Source: Anaerolineaceae bacterium UBA6073
GTDB lineage: Bacteria; Chloroflexota; Anaerolineae; Anaerolineales; Anaerolineaceae
Length of the DNA: 64,000 nt
Assembly (NCBI GenBank): GCA_002436085.1
Contig: DIXT01000022.1
Location: forward strand, 62,001 to 126,000
Direction: 5' to 3'
The notes beneath the pieces are model-generated. The model saw only the letters and a list, made by a program, of their open reading frames with translations. It was not told the DNA's origin and did not search any database. Positions 1-8,600 of the stretch are shown here, in pieces; positions within the stretch are counted from its first letter, which is position 1; every line of letters starts with the position of its first letter. The position numbers and the translations under genes are program-made.

Positions 1-808
1 CACCAACGCCCGCGAGGTCGCTGCAGCCTGGATGCGCACCTCGTTTAACTTGCCCTCGCAGGTGGACCTGGATTACAGCCCGGAGCTTTGGAATGATGCC
101 CGCTTTGTGCGCGCGCGGGAATATTGGAGCCTCGGGCTCTACCCGCAAGCCCGCCAGGAGTTTGAATCCCTCAGAATTGATAACCGCCTGGATGTGGTCA
201 ATAGTTTCCGACTGCTCAAACCTTTTATCGATTACGGCTTTTACGCTTCCGCGATTGAAACCAGCCAGACCATCGCGACCCTGGCAGGCTACAGCGATAT
301 CGCCCTTGCGGAAAACCTGCCCGCCTACTTCAGCTATGTTTACTACGGCACCTATTACCTCCCCTGGGTGCAGGAAGCAGCCGATACTTACGGCGTGCCG
401 GTGCTAGTCCTCTTTAGCCTCATCCACCAGGAAAGCCGCTTTCAACCATTCGCGCAATCCTCCGCCGGAGCGCAAGGCTTGCTGCAGTTGATGCCGCAAA
501 CCGCAGAGACGATTGCGACGGAAATCAATTACCCGCCCAATTTCAGCACGGAAGACCTGGGAGTTCCGCTCTATAACCTGACCCTCGGCGCGAATTATCT
601 TGCGCGGCAGTTTTACGTCTTTGACGGCGACCCTTACACGGCTCTGGCAGCCTACAACAGCGGCCCTGGCAATGCGCGTGATTGGAAACAAATTTCCGGC
701 GAAGACCCCGACTTGTTTGTTGGTTCCATCCGGTATCTTGAATCGCGCACTTATGTCCGTAAGATCGCTGAAATCTATGCGCAGTACGCGCGCCTTTACG
801 GCAAGTAA
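1..808 (+). CDS. Lytic transglycosylase, SLT family (5' end outside window)
   Basis: This protein cleaves peptidoglycan glycan strands to 1,6-anhydro-MurNAc ends, outside the cytoplasmic membrane. The reading frame is open from base 2, so the N-terminus lies outside the window; the first in-window ATG (32) is probably internal. The C-terminal half holds the SLT fold: the catalytic-glutamate motif HQESRF, then SSAGAQGLLQLMPQTA, and the late motif AAYNSGPGNARDW. The region before it is helical and resembles the superhelical part of Slt70-like enzymes. The gene ends before a terminator that serves ppdK on the other strand. Family assignment is firm; the exact subtype and signal peptide cannot be judged from the fragment. 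Confidence 0.9.
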   Translation, partial: TNAREVAAAWMRTSFNLPSQVDLDYSPELWNDARFVRAREYWSLGLYPQARQEFESLRIDNRLDVVNSFRLLKPFIDYGFYASAIETSQTIATLAGYSDIALAENLPAYFSYVYYGTYYLPWVQEAADTYGVPVLVLFSLIHQESRFQPFAQSSAGAQGLLQLMPQTAETIATEINYPPNFSTEDLGVPLYNLTLGANYLARQFYVFDGDPYTALAAYNSGPGNARDWKQISGEDPDLFVGSIRYLESRTYVRKIAEIYAQYARLYGK

Positions 809-881
809 GCACTATTCAGGACTGGATTAACACGCGTGCAACATCAGCGCGGCTTTCCTCCCTCCTCTGAATGGGCTCTGC

Positions 882-915
882 AATAAAAAAGACAGGCAGC
901 ATCATGCTGCCTGTC
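882..915 (-). terminator. Rho-independent terminator of ppdK
   Basis: A perfect 12-bp inverted repeat (GACAGGCAGCAT at 891-902, its complement at 904-915) has a one-base spacer. On the minus strand it is followed by a T-run (complement of 884-890), and it lies just after the ppdK stop. Confidence 0.9.
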
Positions 916-935
916 CTCTTCGTATCCAATCAGAC

Positions 936-3779
936 TTACTTGTGTTTCAATGCAGACTGCGCGGCGGCCAATCTCGCCAGAGGCACGCGGAACGGGGAGC
1001 AGCTGACATAATTGTTGCCTATGATATGGCACCATTCAATCGAGCTGGGATCACCGCCGTGTTCACCGCAGATGCCGACCTCAAGGTTCGGGCGCACGCT
1101 GCGGCCGTCCTTAATAGCCGTTTTCATCAACTGACCAACGCCCTCGCGGTCAAGCTGCTGGAAGGGATTCTTGGGAAGAATGCCTTTTTCCACGTAACGC
1201 ACGAGGAAGTTGCGTTCGGCGTCATCGCGGCTGTAGCCAAAGGTCATCTGGGTCAGGTCGTTCGTCCCAAAAGAGAAGAACTCAGCATATTCAGCAATCT
1301 CAGCAGCCGTAACAGCAGCACGCGGGATTTCTATCATGGTGCCGAATTTATAGGCAACTTCGATGCCTTTCTCAGCCATGACTTGCTTGGCAATTTGCAC
1401 AAGGGTCGGTTGAACTTCTTTGAGCTCATTAACATGCCCGGTCAAGGGGATCATGATTTCTGGCTTTGCCACAATGCCGGCCTTGGCAGCATCGCATGCC
1501 GCTTCAAAAATCGCGCGGACCTGCATCTTCATGATGTCGGGGTAGACGATACCCAGGCGGATACCGCGCAGACCCATCATCGGGTTGCTTTCATGCAGGC
1601 TCTGGACAACATCCAACAGCTTTTCCTTGTCAGCCAGTCCTTCTGTTACGCCGGTGGCGCGCATGGTCGCGACTTCCGTAAGCAGAGATTCCAACGAAGG
1701 CAGGAACTCGTGCAGGGGCGGGTCGATCAGGCGAATGATCACGGGATAGCCGTTCATGGCTTCAAACAAACCGTAGAAATCTTCCCGCTGGAGAGGCAGA
1801 ATGAAGTCCAGCGCGCCAAAATAAGCTTTCGCGCCCGGGTCCTCAGCCAAAGCCTTTTTATCAGCTTCAATCGTAGCAGCCAGTTCAGCCTTTTCATCAT
1901 CCTTCAGCGGTCGGCCTTCCAGGCGGCCGGCTTTCAGCGCGGCTTCCAACTGCTCCAGAGAATTGAGCTTCTTCTGGGTCGGTTCAGCGTTCATAATCAT
2001 ATCCTGGACATGCGCCAAGCGCGTCACTTCGAAGAACATGTGCTCCGTGCGGCAGAGGCCAATACCCTTGGCGCCGTAAGCGCGGGCGCGGCGGGCATCC
2101 TTGGGATAGTCCGCGTTTGCCCAAACCTGCAGGCGGGAAACTTCATCAGCCCATTCGAGCAGCGCCATCAGTTCTTTTTGCTGGGTTACATCGGGTGTGG
2201 TCAGCGGCAATTTGCCGATAAAAGCCTCGCCCGTGGTCCCATCAACAGAAATCCAGTCGCCTTCTTTGATGACGGTGCCGTTAGAGTGCATCTGACGTTT
2301 TTCAAGGTCAATCTGAGCCATGGAAGCACCGACAACGCAGGGGACGCCAAACTGACGGGCAACCACCGCGGCGTGGGAGGTGGCGCCGCCTTCGCTGGTG
2401 AGAATACCCTTGGAGGCCAGCATACCGTGCACGTCGTCCGGCTTGGTGAAAGGACGGACCATAATCACGTCCTGACCTTCGTCGCGGTGTTTTCTTTCTG
2501 CAAGGTCGGCGTCAAAGTAGACCTGACCAACCGCAGCGCCAGGAGAGGCAGCTACACCCTTGGCGAGCAAGCCCTTTTCCTTCTTGGCTTTCTCTTTGTC
2601 TTCCAGGGAGAACTGCGGATGGAGCATTTGGTCCACCTGTTCGGGGGTCACGCGCATGATAGCCTCTTCCTTGGTAATGAAGTTTTCATTGACCATATCG
2701 TAGGCTATCTTGATCGCTGCCTTGGCAGAGCGTTTTCCATTGCGGGTCTGAAGCATCCACAGTTTGCCGCGTTCAATCGTGAACTCCACGTCCTGCATTT
2801 CTTTGTAATGCTTCTCCAGCCTCTCGGTGATATCCATAAAGGTTTTGTAGGCGTCCGGAATTTCAACTTTCAGACCTTCAATTTTGGAAGTATTGCGAAT
2901 GCCAGCCACGACATCTTCGCCCTGGGCATTGAGCAAGTACTCGCCAAACATTTTATTGTCGCCGGTTTGCGGGTCGCGGGTGAACGCCACGCCGGTACCG
3001 GAGTCATCGCCCATGTTGCCGAATACCATGGTCTGGATATTGACAGCGGTGCCAAGAGAGTCAGGGATATTCTCGCGGCGGCGGTAATCAATCGCGCGCT
3101 TGGAGTTCCAGGAGCCAAAAACGGCCTTAATGGCATACTGCATCTGCACCAGGGGGTCCTGCGGGAAGTCGAAGCCCATCTCACGCTTGACAACTTCTTT
3201 GAATTTGCCGGTCAGGTACTGCCAGTCGGCCGCGCCTAGCTCTGTGTCCAGCTTCACGCCCTTCTTTGCTTTGTAGGCGTCCAGAACTTCATCAAAAGCT
3301 TCATCATCGATGCCAAGCACAACGCTGCCAAACATCTGGACCAGGCGGCGGTATGAATCCGCCACAAAGCGTTCGTTGCCAGTAAGAGCAATCATGCCCT
3401 GCGCGGTTTCGTCGTTCATTCCGATATTGAGAACGGTATCCATCATGCCGGGCATGGAGAACTTAGCGCCGGAACGGCAGGAAACCAGCAGAGGGTTTTT
3501 CGGATCGCCGAAAACCTTGCCGGCTTTCTTTTCCACTTGCTTCAGGGCATCCAAGGCTTGCTCCCACATCCCTTCGGGAAATTCATTTGTTTCCTGAAAA
3601 GCATTACAGGCTTCAGTGGTAATCGTAAAGCCAGGGGGAACCGGTACGCCGATACGCACCATTTCAGCCAGATTGGAACCCTTGCCGCCCAATAGTCCGC
3701 GCACTCCGTCCCAAGAACCTGCGTACGCCTCAGCCTGTTCGACCTCGTCAAACAGATAAACCCATTTCTTTGTTGTCAT
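936..3779 (-). CDS. ppdK: Pyruvate, phosphate dikinase
   Basis: It interconverts pyruvate + ATP + Pi and phosphoenolpyruvate + AMP + PPi in the cytoplasm. I place the start at ATG 3779 (protein MTTKKWVYLFDEVEQ..., 947 aa) because AGGAGG (3784-3789) precedes it; the open frame reaches 4052, but that part crosses the promoter region and is unlike the family. Visible parts are the N-terminal nucleotide-binding domain, the phosphohistidine loop GGATSHAAVVARQFG (His about residue 469), and the C-terminal PEP/pyruvate barrel with GLCRTEHMFF, FSFGTNDLTQMTFGYSRDD and the catalytic-cysteine motif GICGEHGGD (Cys about 904). Length fits the family (about 880-950). It is monocistronic, with a terminator downstream. 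Confidence 0.97.
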   Translation of the reverse strand: MTTKKWVYLFDEVEQAEAYAGSWDGVRGLLGGKGSNLAEMVRIGVPVPPGFTITTEACNAFQETNEFPEGMWEQALDALKQVEKKAGKVFGDPKNPLLVSCRSGAKFSMPGMMDTVLNIGMNDETAQGMIALTGNERFVADSYRRLVQMFGSVVLGIDDEAFDEVLDAYKAKKGVKLDTELGAADWQYLTGKFKEVVKREMGFDFPQDPLVQMQYAIKAVFGSWNSKRAIDYRRRENIPDSLGTAVNIQTMVFGNMGDDSGTGVAFTRDPQTGDNKMFGEYLLNAQGEDVVAGIRNTSKIEGLKVEIPDAYKTFMDITERLEKHYKEMQDVEFTIERGKLWMLQTRNGKRSAKAAIKIAYDMVNENFITKEEAIMRVTPEQVDQMLHPQFSLEDKEKAKKEKGLLAKGVAASPGAAVGQVYFDADLAERKHRDEGQDVIMVRPFTKPDDVHGMLASKGILTSEGGATSHAAVVARQFGVPCVVGASMAQIDLEKRQMHSNGTVIKEGDWISVDGTTGEAFIGKLPLTTPDVTQQKELMALLEWADEVSRLQVWANADYPKDARRARAYGAKGIGLCRTEHMFFEVTRLAHVQDMIMNAEPTQKKLNSLEQLEAALKAGRLEGRPLKDDEKAELAATIEADKKALAEDPGAKAYFGALDFILPLQREDFYGLFEAMNGYPVIIRLIDPPLHEFLPSLESLLTEVATMRATGVTEGLADKEKLLDVVQSLHESNPMMGLRGIRLGIVYPDIMKMQVRAIFEAACDAAKAGIVAKPEIMIPLTGHVNELKEVQPTLVQIAKQVMAEKGIEVAYKFGTMIEIPRAAVTAAEIAEYAEFFSFGTNDLTQMTFGYSRDDAERNFLVRYVEKGILPKNPFQQLDREGVGQLMKTAIKDGRSVRPNLEVGICGEHGGDPSSIEWCHIIGNNYVSCSPFRVPLARLAAAQSALKHK

Positions 3780-3858
3780 ACAGCCTCCTAAGCTTAATCG
3801 CAAATTAATTACGTTATTTGGTTGTGGTATCTCAATTGTGAAATAATCCAACCGAAAA

Positions 3859-3885
3859 ATTTTACCATACTTCTTTCCCGACCAA
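3859..3885 (-). promoter_or_regulatory. Candidate ppdK promoter
   Basis: On the minus strand an extended -10 TGGTAAAAT (TAAAAT = complement of 3859-3864) lies 15 nt after TTGGTC (complement of 3880-3885). The spacing is short, so the -35 is doubtful. The same TGGTAAAAT core recurs upstream of the C25 protease gene and of the gene at 22117. Confidence 0.4.
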
Positions 3886-3901
3886 GCCTTATCCGTAGAT
3901 A

Positions 3902-4633
3902 GTGAAAACTTACGGACAATCACTTCTCTCAGACCGAAGAACCCGTCCTGCTGGACATGGTGACGAACAAACAGAATACCTGGCGATGAAGTTGTTGGGT
4001 TGGCAGTGGGCGGATGGAGGCTGGAATTGCGATAAACGCCCGGAAGCCTCACATTCTTCTTTCTGGGAGTCCTGGACGCCTTTGCGCGCGCTCCTGACCT
4101 GGAGAGAGCGAGCCGGAAGCTTTCCGGCTTTGGACGCAGCCATCGAAAAGTCCGTGCAGCTTTTTCTGCAGAAACGGCTTTTCCTTCGGGAGAGCAGCGG
4201 GGAAGTGATGCAGCCGGAGTTTATCCGCCTGAGCCACCCGTCTTACTGGAAATACGACATCCTGGTGGGGCTGGAGCTGATGCTCTTGGCAGATAGGCTC
4301 TCAGATCCGCGCTGCAAACCAGCCCTGGAACTGCTGGAAAGCAAAATGCTGGCGGACGGCGCTTTTTGTGCTGAAGACAAGCAATTTCAGGCCTCCAACC
4401 CCGCTGCCTGGCATTATTCGCCCGTGGATTGGGGCAGCAAGTCAAACTACAAATTAAACCGGTGGCTTTGCATTTGCTATCTCCGCAGCAAGCTGACGGT
4501 GAATTACGCAAATGCAAGAGCGTCAGCCGCCTCAAAGCATCGAACCGGCGTAGCAAGCTACGCGGTATTCAGCTTCGCTAATAACTTTTTAGGAATTCCC
4601 CTTTTCCCAGCGCGTTCCAAAAGAGTCCAATGA
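3902..4633 (+). pseudogene. Decayed prenyltransferase/squalene-cyclase-like alpha-barrel protein
   Basis: The frame (GTG at 3902, no ribosome binding site) encodes a fragment with the alpha/alpha-barrel signature of the prenyltransferase/squalene oxidase repeat family: LGWQWADGGWNCDKRP, then WESWTPLRALLTW and YWKYDILVGLELM. Three things suggest decay. The N-terminal half is missing, since the ppdK promoter begins just upstream. The preceding frame (about 3906-3990) reads plausibly into this one, suggesting a frameshift. From about 4455 the frame runs into a structured repeat also found at 55 kb, then overlaps the convergent nitroreductase end. A short functional protein cannot be excluded. 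No substrate can be inferred. Confidence 0.55.
4455..4584. repeat. Structured dispersed repeat, copy A
   Basis: About 125 nt homologous to two copies near 55 kb. It folds into an outer stem (GGTGGC 4461-4466 with GCCGCC 4526-4531; TTGCATTTGC 4468-4477 with GCAAATGCAA 4508-4517), an inner hairpin with an AA loop and one bulged base (4483-4499), and a second hairpin CGTAGC-AA-GCTACG. It ends in GCTTCGCTAATAA. The stems differ from the 55-kb copies by paired changes. Confidence 0.8.
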
Positions 4634-5128
4634 AACCAGAGCTGGGTCGTACTGTGTTCGCGCGGGCTTTTCTTCCGCTGGGTAACCAAGCAGCACCACA
4701 TTAAGAGGAATTACTCTCTCTGGCAGTTCAAGAACGGCGGAAACCGCTTTTTGCAGTCTTGCCAGCGGCGTGACCCCGCACCAGACCGCCCCCAAGCCAA
4801 GCGCGGAAGCGGCGATGAGCAGGTTTTCCGTTGCGGCGCTGCAGTCTTGCTGCCAGAAGTTCTCACTTACAATGCGCCGACCCGAGCGCAGGTCCCCGCA
4901 GACGCTAATCGCTGTGCCAGCGTCCATCTTCCCAAAAGGCATTACTTTGCGCAAGCGTTCCAGCCGCTCCGAATCACGGACGACGACAAAGCGCCACGGC
5001 TTTAAGTTCATCGCGGAAGGCGCGGCCATGGCCGCCCGCAGTAATTCTTCTACTAGGGCGTCTTCGACCGGTGCATCGCTGAACTTTCGGATGCTGCGGC
5101 GTTTATAGATACACTCCAACGCGTTCAT
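4589..5128 (-). CDS. Nitroreductase family FMN-dependent oxidoreductase
   Basis: A 179-aa protein of the NfsB/FRase I-like nitroreductase family, small flavin enzymes that reduce nitro compounds, quinones or flavins with NAD(P)H, usually as dimers. Visible are the N-terminal FMN-phosphate motif RRSIRKF, the AAPSAMNLKPWRFVVV segment, and GLGAVWCGVTPLARL before the C-terminus. The start ATG 5128 lies 9 nt after the stop of the upstream hydrolase gene, so the two are probably co-transcribed at the end of the tdk-hpt-cca series. The physiological substrate is unknown. Confidence 0.88.
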   Translation of the reverse strand: MNALECIYKRRSIRKFSDAPVEDALVEELLRAAMAAPSAMNLKPWRFVVVRDSERLERLRKVMPFGKMDAGTAISVCGDLRSGRRIVSENFWQQDCSAATENLLIAASALGLGAVWCGVTPLARLQKAVSAVLELPERVIPLNVVLLGYPAEEKPARTQYDPALVSLDSFGTRWEKGNS

Positions 5129-5137
5129 TTCTGTTGT

Positions 5138-5902
5138 CTATCCTGCCATGACAATGAGCAGAGCGCCTAAGGCGCGCGGAGCAGCCAACATGGGCATATG
5201 CCCGACCTCTGGAACGACCACGAATTTAGCCTGTGGATTGGCGTGCGCCATCATGCGGGCAGCGGCCTGCGGAACTATCAGATCTTCGGCTCCTGCTGCA
5301 ACTAAAAATGGTGCCTTAAGTTCAGCAAGGACATGCAAGCGGTCCGGACGGCGGGAAATCGCGATAATTGCGTTACAAAGGCCGTCCGGGTCAGTCTGGG
5401 AAATCATCTCCCGCGAGGTTGCCTGGACAAACGAACGGTCTGATAGTTTAAGGCTCAAGGTTTCGGCAAATTCCGATGCTCCTGTTGCCTTGATGTTCTC
5501 CACTTCCTGTAGGCGCTGCGCCTTGCGGGTGTCGCTGTCGGGGCCAGCGTTGGTCGCAATCATCACCAGACTCGTCAGGCGCTCCGGATACTTTTCTGCA
5601 AACGCCAGCGCCACGTAGCCGCCCATGGAATGCCCGCCTAACAAGACTTTTTCCAGCTTAAGCTTATCCAGCAGTTCCCGGATGTCTTCGGCGTATTGCT
5701 CAATCGTCTCATTAGCAGCCCCTAATTGACTGCCTCCGTGCCCACGCAAATCAGGAAGGATAAACTGCGCTTGTTCCTTGTATAGTCCGGCGATATTTTG
5801 CCAGATTGTATGATTCAAGCCAAGGCCGTGCAGTAAGACAATTGGTTTGCCAACTCCCAGAGTTTCCACTTCCATCGCGATATCATTAAGTTGTAATTTC
5901 AC
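5138..5902 (-). CDS. Alpha/beta hydrolase
   Basis: A 254-aa alpha/beta-hydrolase-fold enzyme. It has the oxyanion-hole motif LLHGLGLNHTIW (about residues 23-34), the nucleophile elbow GGHSMGGYVA, a catalytic-acid region GAEDLIVP and a catalytic histidine in VGHMPML. There is no signal peptide, so it is probably cytoplasmic. The sequence resembles the 3-oxoadipate enol-lactonase/MenH-like group, but no neighbouring pathway genes support a specific substrate. It starts 12 nt after the CCA/poly(A) polymerase gene and precedes the nitroreductase gene by 9 nt, in one presumed operon. Confidence 0.88.
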   Translation of the reverse strand: MKLQLNDIAMEVETLGVGKPIVLLHGLGLNHTIWQNIAGLYKEQAQFILPDLRGHGGSQLGAANETIEQYAEDIRELLDKLKLEKVLLGGHSMGGYVALAFAEKYPERLTSLVMIATNAGPDSDTRKAQRLQEVENIKATGASEFAETLSLKLSDRSFVQATSREMISQTDPDGLCNAIIAISRRPDRLHVLAELKAPFLVAAGAEDLIVPQAAARMMAHANPQAKFVVVPEVGHMPMLAAPRALGALLIVMAG

Positions 5903-5914
5903 AGCTACCTCTTA

Positions 5915-7405
5915 TCAACGTTGCAAGTTTCCAAGATAATCTTCCACAAAATGAAGGGCTTCAGTCTTATTATAGACCAAACCGCTGGCTTGCGCTTCGC
6001 GCAGCTGCGTCAGGATCTCGCCAATCAAAACGCCGGGTTCCAATCCAAACTCGCGCTGAAGGTCGTCCCCGTCCAACAGCAGCCTGGGCTCCACCACCTG
6101 CTGCTTGCGCGAAAACCAGGCATCCAGCAGCGCCTGCGCCGCCCCTAATTCGCGCTGCCATTTCGCTGGCTCCAGCGTGTTCTCGTAGGCAGCCAGCATA
6201 TCCGCCAGGCTGAGCAGCACCACGTCCACACCAGTCGCGCCCAGATCGCGGAAATAGCGGTAGCAAGCCCGGTCCGTCATTTGGGCGCCCTCTTTTGAAA
6301 AGAAATGCAGGCGCATGTGGTTGGCAGCCAGCAGTCTAAGGTATTCCACTTCGGCGCGCCCCAGCATCAGCGCCTGCGCGCGCGCTGCAATCAAGTCCGC
6401 GCTGATGCGATCATGTCCGCTGAAGCGAATGCGCCCCCCAGCGTCCACTGTTTGCGCGGCAGGTTTGCCTGTGTCGTGATATAGAGCTGCCAATAGCAGT
6501 AAGCTCCATCGCGAACGCCCTCCCTGAACCGGTCCCGCCAAGCGTTCCCGCAGGCTTTGCGTGTATGGCGAAAGCGCTTCGCAGGCTTCCCGCAGGAAGC
6601 CGCCGCCTGGCAACTCGCCCGAGCACAGATAACTCCAAAAGGCTTGCAAATACGCCAGCACCTGCAAAGTGTGCGTCCAAAGGTCATGGACGTGCGGCGG
6701 GTAGGCTGGCACCTGTTTTACCGCGCGCAGTTCCGGAAATACCTGTTCTGTCAGCTCCAGGGCGTCCATCTGCTGGAACGCGGGTCCCAGGTCTTCATGC
6801 TCAAGAATCTTAAAGATTTCATCCCGTACGCGTTCCCCCGATACCCGCTCCAGGCTGCGGACCGAATCCCGTATCCAACCTTGAGTTTCTGATTCGATGC
6901 TCAAGTGATAAACCAGGCTTAAGCGTACACCCCTCAGCACGCGTAAAGGATCCAGTTCCATTGACCGCGCGGAAGCCGCCCTCAGACGCCGCTCGCGCAG
7001 GTCGCGTTCACCTCCCAGCAAGTCAATCAAAACGTCCGGCTGGTCCAGCGCAACCGCAAGCGTATTAATCGTGAAATCCCGGTTGGAAAGGTCTTCAAAT
7101 AAGCTGCTGCCCGTGAAGCTGACAAAATCAAGGATAAGCTCGGAGGGCTGGCCTTGTTCAAGGATGAGACGCGCGGTTTGGCGTTCATCATCCAGTGTAA
7201 AACCCGCAGCGCCCAACTTGCGCCGAAGCGTCCTCGCCAGCTGCAGGGAATTGGACGGCACCACGAAATCAAGGTCATTGACAGGCAGCCCAAGCAGCGT
7301 GTCCCGCACAGCCCCACCAACCAGATAAACTGGCATAGGCGCAGGCAAGCTGTCTAGTACTGTTTTAAAAACCCTGCGGGTGCGTTCGTCAGGAAAGAGA
7401 TTCAT
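5915..7405 (-). CDS. cca: CCA-adding / poly(A) polymerase family tRNA nucleotidyltransferase
   Basis: It adds or repairs the 3' CCA of tRNAs; the tRNA-Glu in this window lacks an encoded CCA, which fits. I use ATG 7405 (496 aa), where the family similarity begins (MNLFPDERTRRVF, YLVGGAVRDTLLG). The longer open frame to 7567 would be read inside hpt. Domains in order are the class II nucleotidyltransferase head with LVGGAVRDTLLG and DLDFVV (metal-binding Asp pair), the RNA/base-recognition neck (RRLRAASARSMELDPLRVLR), and an HD-type region LYHDTGKPAAQT. The start overlaps the hpt end by 17 nt. Its precise activity (CCA versus poly(A)) cannot be settled by eye. Confidence 0.87.
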   Translation of the reverse strand: MNLFPDERTRRVFKTVLDSLPAPMPVYLVGGAVRDTLLGLPVNDLDFVVPSNSLQLARTLRRKLGAAGFTLDDERQTARLILEQGQPSELILDFVSFTGSSLFEDLSNRDFTINTLAVALDQPDVLIDLLGGERDLRERRLRAASARSMELDPLRVLRGVRLSLVYHLSIESETQGWIRDSVRSLERVSGERVRDEIFKILEHEDLGPAFQQMDALELTEQVFPELRAVKQVPAYPPHVHDLWTHTLQVLAYLQAFWSYLCSGELPGGGFLREACEALSPYTQSLRERLAGPVQGGRSRWSLLLLAALYHDTGKPAAQTVDAGGRIRFSGHDRISADLIAARAQALMLGRAEVEYLRLLAANHMRLHFFSKEGAQMTDRACYRYFRDLGATGVDVVLLSLADMLAAYENTLEPAKWQRELGAAQALLDAWFSRKQQVVEPRLLLDGDDLQREFGLEPGVLIGEILTQLREAQASGLVYNKTEALHFVEDYLGNLQR

Positions 7406-7946
7406 ACTTGTTGAGGTCAACAACTCCGATAAAAGGCAGGTTGCGATAGTAGTCATCCATATCGAGCCCGTATCCGAATACAAATTTATCTTCGATCGCG
7501 AACCCGCGGTAACGCACAGGCACTTCCACCTCCCTGCGCGAGACCTTGTCCAGCAAGGTGCAAACAAATAGCGACGCGGGATCGCGCGTTTTCAGCAGGT
7601 CTATTACCGAAGCCAGTGTTCTGCCGCTATCGATGATGTCTTCCACAATCAGTACGTGCCTGCCTGAAATGTTCGTATTCAGGTCTAATGTGATGCGCAC
7701 ATCTCCGGAAGAACTGCGCGCTCCGCTGCCGTAGGAAGACACCGCCATGAACTCAAACGCCAGCGGAACAGTAATCTGCCGCACAAGGTCAGTCATAAAC
7801 ATGACCCCGCCGCGCAGGATGCAGATAATAAGCAGTTCCTTGCCCGCATAATCACGCGAGATCTCCGCTCCTAACTCCTTAATGCGCGTTGAAAGCTGCT
7901 CTTCGGTGATTAATACTTCACCCAGAAAATTCCGGTAATCTTGCAT
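7389..7946 (-). CDS. hpt: Hypoxanthine phosphoribosyltransferase
   Basis: It salvages hypoxanthine/guanine with PRPP to IMP/GMP. The start ATG 7946 (MQDYRNFLGEVLITEEQL, 185 aa) is preceded by GAGAGG; the longer frame to 8021 lies inside tdk and has no family match. The PRPP-binding loop VLIVEDIIDSGRTL is intact, as are the N-terminal LRGGVMFMTDL loop and the C-terminal FVFGYGLDMDDYYRNLP segment typical of bacterial Hpt. It sits 10 nt after tdk and overlaps cca, so nucleoside and base salvage are expressed together with tRNA maturation. Confidence 0.95.
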   Translation of the reverse strand: MQDYRNFLGEVLITEEQLSTRIKELGAEISRDYAGKELLIICILRGGVMFMTDLVRQITVPLAFEFMAVSSYGSGARSSSGDVRITLDLNTNISGRHVLIVEDIIDSGRTLASVIDLLKTRDPASLFVCTLLDKVSRREVEVPVRYRGFAIEDKFVFGYGLDMDDYYRNLPFIGVVDLNKYESLS

Positions 7947-7956
7947 ACACAGCCTC

Positions 7957-8529
7957 TCAATCTCTTGGAACCTGATGGCAGCGGCGGCAGCGCGCCTCGT
8001 ACATTTCAGAAGCGCCAACAATCACAATCGGGTCATGGTAATGCGCCGGTTTTCCATTGACAAGGCGCTGCGTCCGCGAAGCCGGCTCGCCGCACACCAT
8101 GCAAATCGCATTGAGTTTGTCCACATTTTCCGCTTTAGCGATCAAAACTGGCATACAGCCGAAAGGTTCCCCGCGAAAATCTGTATCCAGGCCGGTAACA
8201 ATCACCCGGATGCCGCGGTCAGCCAGAAGGTTGACCACGTCCACGATGCCGTCATCAAAGAACTGAGCTTCGTCAATCCCGACCACTGTCGTTCCTGGTT
8301 CAAGGCGCGCAATGATTTCCTGAGAGGAGCCAATAGGCAGCGCGTCAAAATCCGTCCCGGAGTGAGAAGTGACTTTCGCGAAAGCATAGCGATCGTCGAT
8401 AATCGGCTTGAAGACCTGCACTTTCTGGCGCGCTATGGTAGCCCGCCTGAGGCGTCTGATAAGCTCTTCGGTTTTTCCGCAGAACATTGAGCCTGTGATA
8501 ACTTCCACTGAACCATATTGATGCGCCAT
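7957..8529 (-). CDS. tdk: Thymidine kinase (type II)
   Basis: It phosphorylates thymidine to dTMP. The 190-aa protein has the P-loop GSMFCGKTEELIRR, the catalytic DEAQFF motif, the lasso-loop region near the C-terminus and four zinc-binding cysteines (CMVC and CRRC), the layout of homotetrameric type II enzymes. A strong ribosome binding site (GGAGG) precedes ATG 8529. A terminator of the preceding rpmE operon overlaps the leader, so tdk needs either readthrough or its own promoter. A second deoxynucleoside kinase gene lies at 59859. Confidence 0.96.
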   Translation of the reverse strand: MAHQYGSVEVITGSMFCGKTEELIRRLRRATIARQKVQVFKPIIDDRYAFAKVTSHSGTDFDALPIGSSQEIIARLEPGTTVVGIDEAQFFDDGIVDVVNLLADRGIRVIVTGLDTDFRGEPFGCMPVLIAKAENVDKLNAICMVCGEPASRTQRLVNGKPAHYHDPIVIVGASEMYEARCRRCHQVPRD

Positions 8530-8537
8530 GAGTCCTC

Positions 8538-8569
8538 CAAAAGAAAAAGGCAGGTAAAAACCTGCCTTT
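8538..8569 (-). terminator. Terminator after rpmE, reaching into the tdk leader
   Basis: AAAGGCAGGT (8546-8555) pairs with its complement (8560-8569) and is followed on the minus strand by a T-rich tract (complement of 8538-8548). The T tract ends next to the tdk ribosome binding site (complement of 8532-8536). Confidence 0.85.
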
Positions 8570-8600
8570 AAGTTTACCGGATAAACGCGGTATGTGCGAA

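Noticed and set aside
942..3239. 765-codon frame on the plus strand
   Set aside because: It is the antisense shadow of ppdK, which has all enzyme motifs; the plus frame has no start signal or family match.
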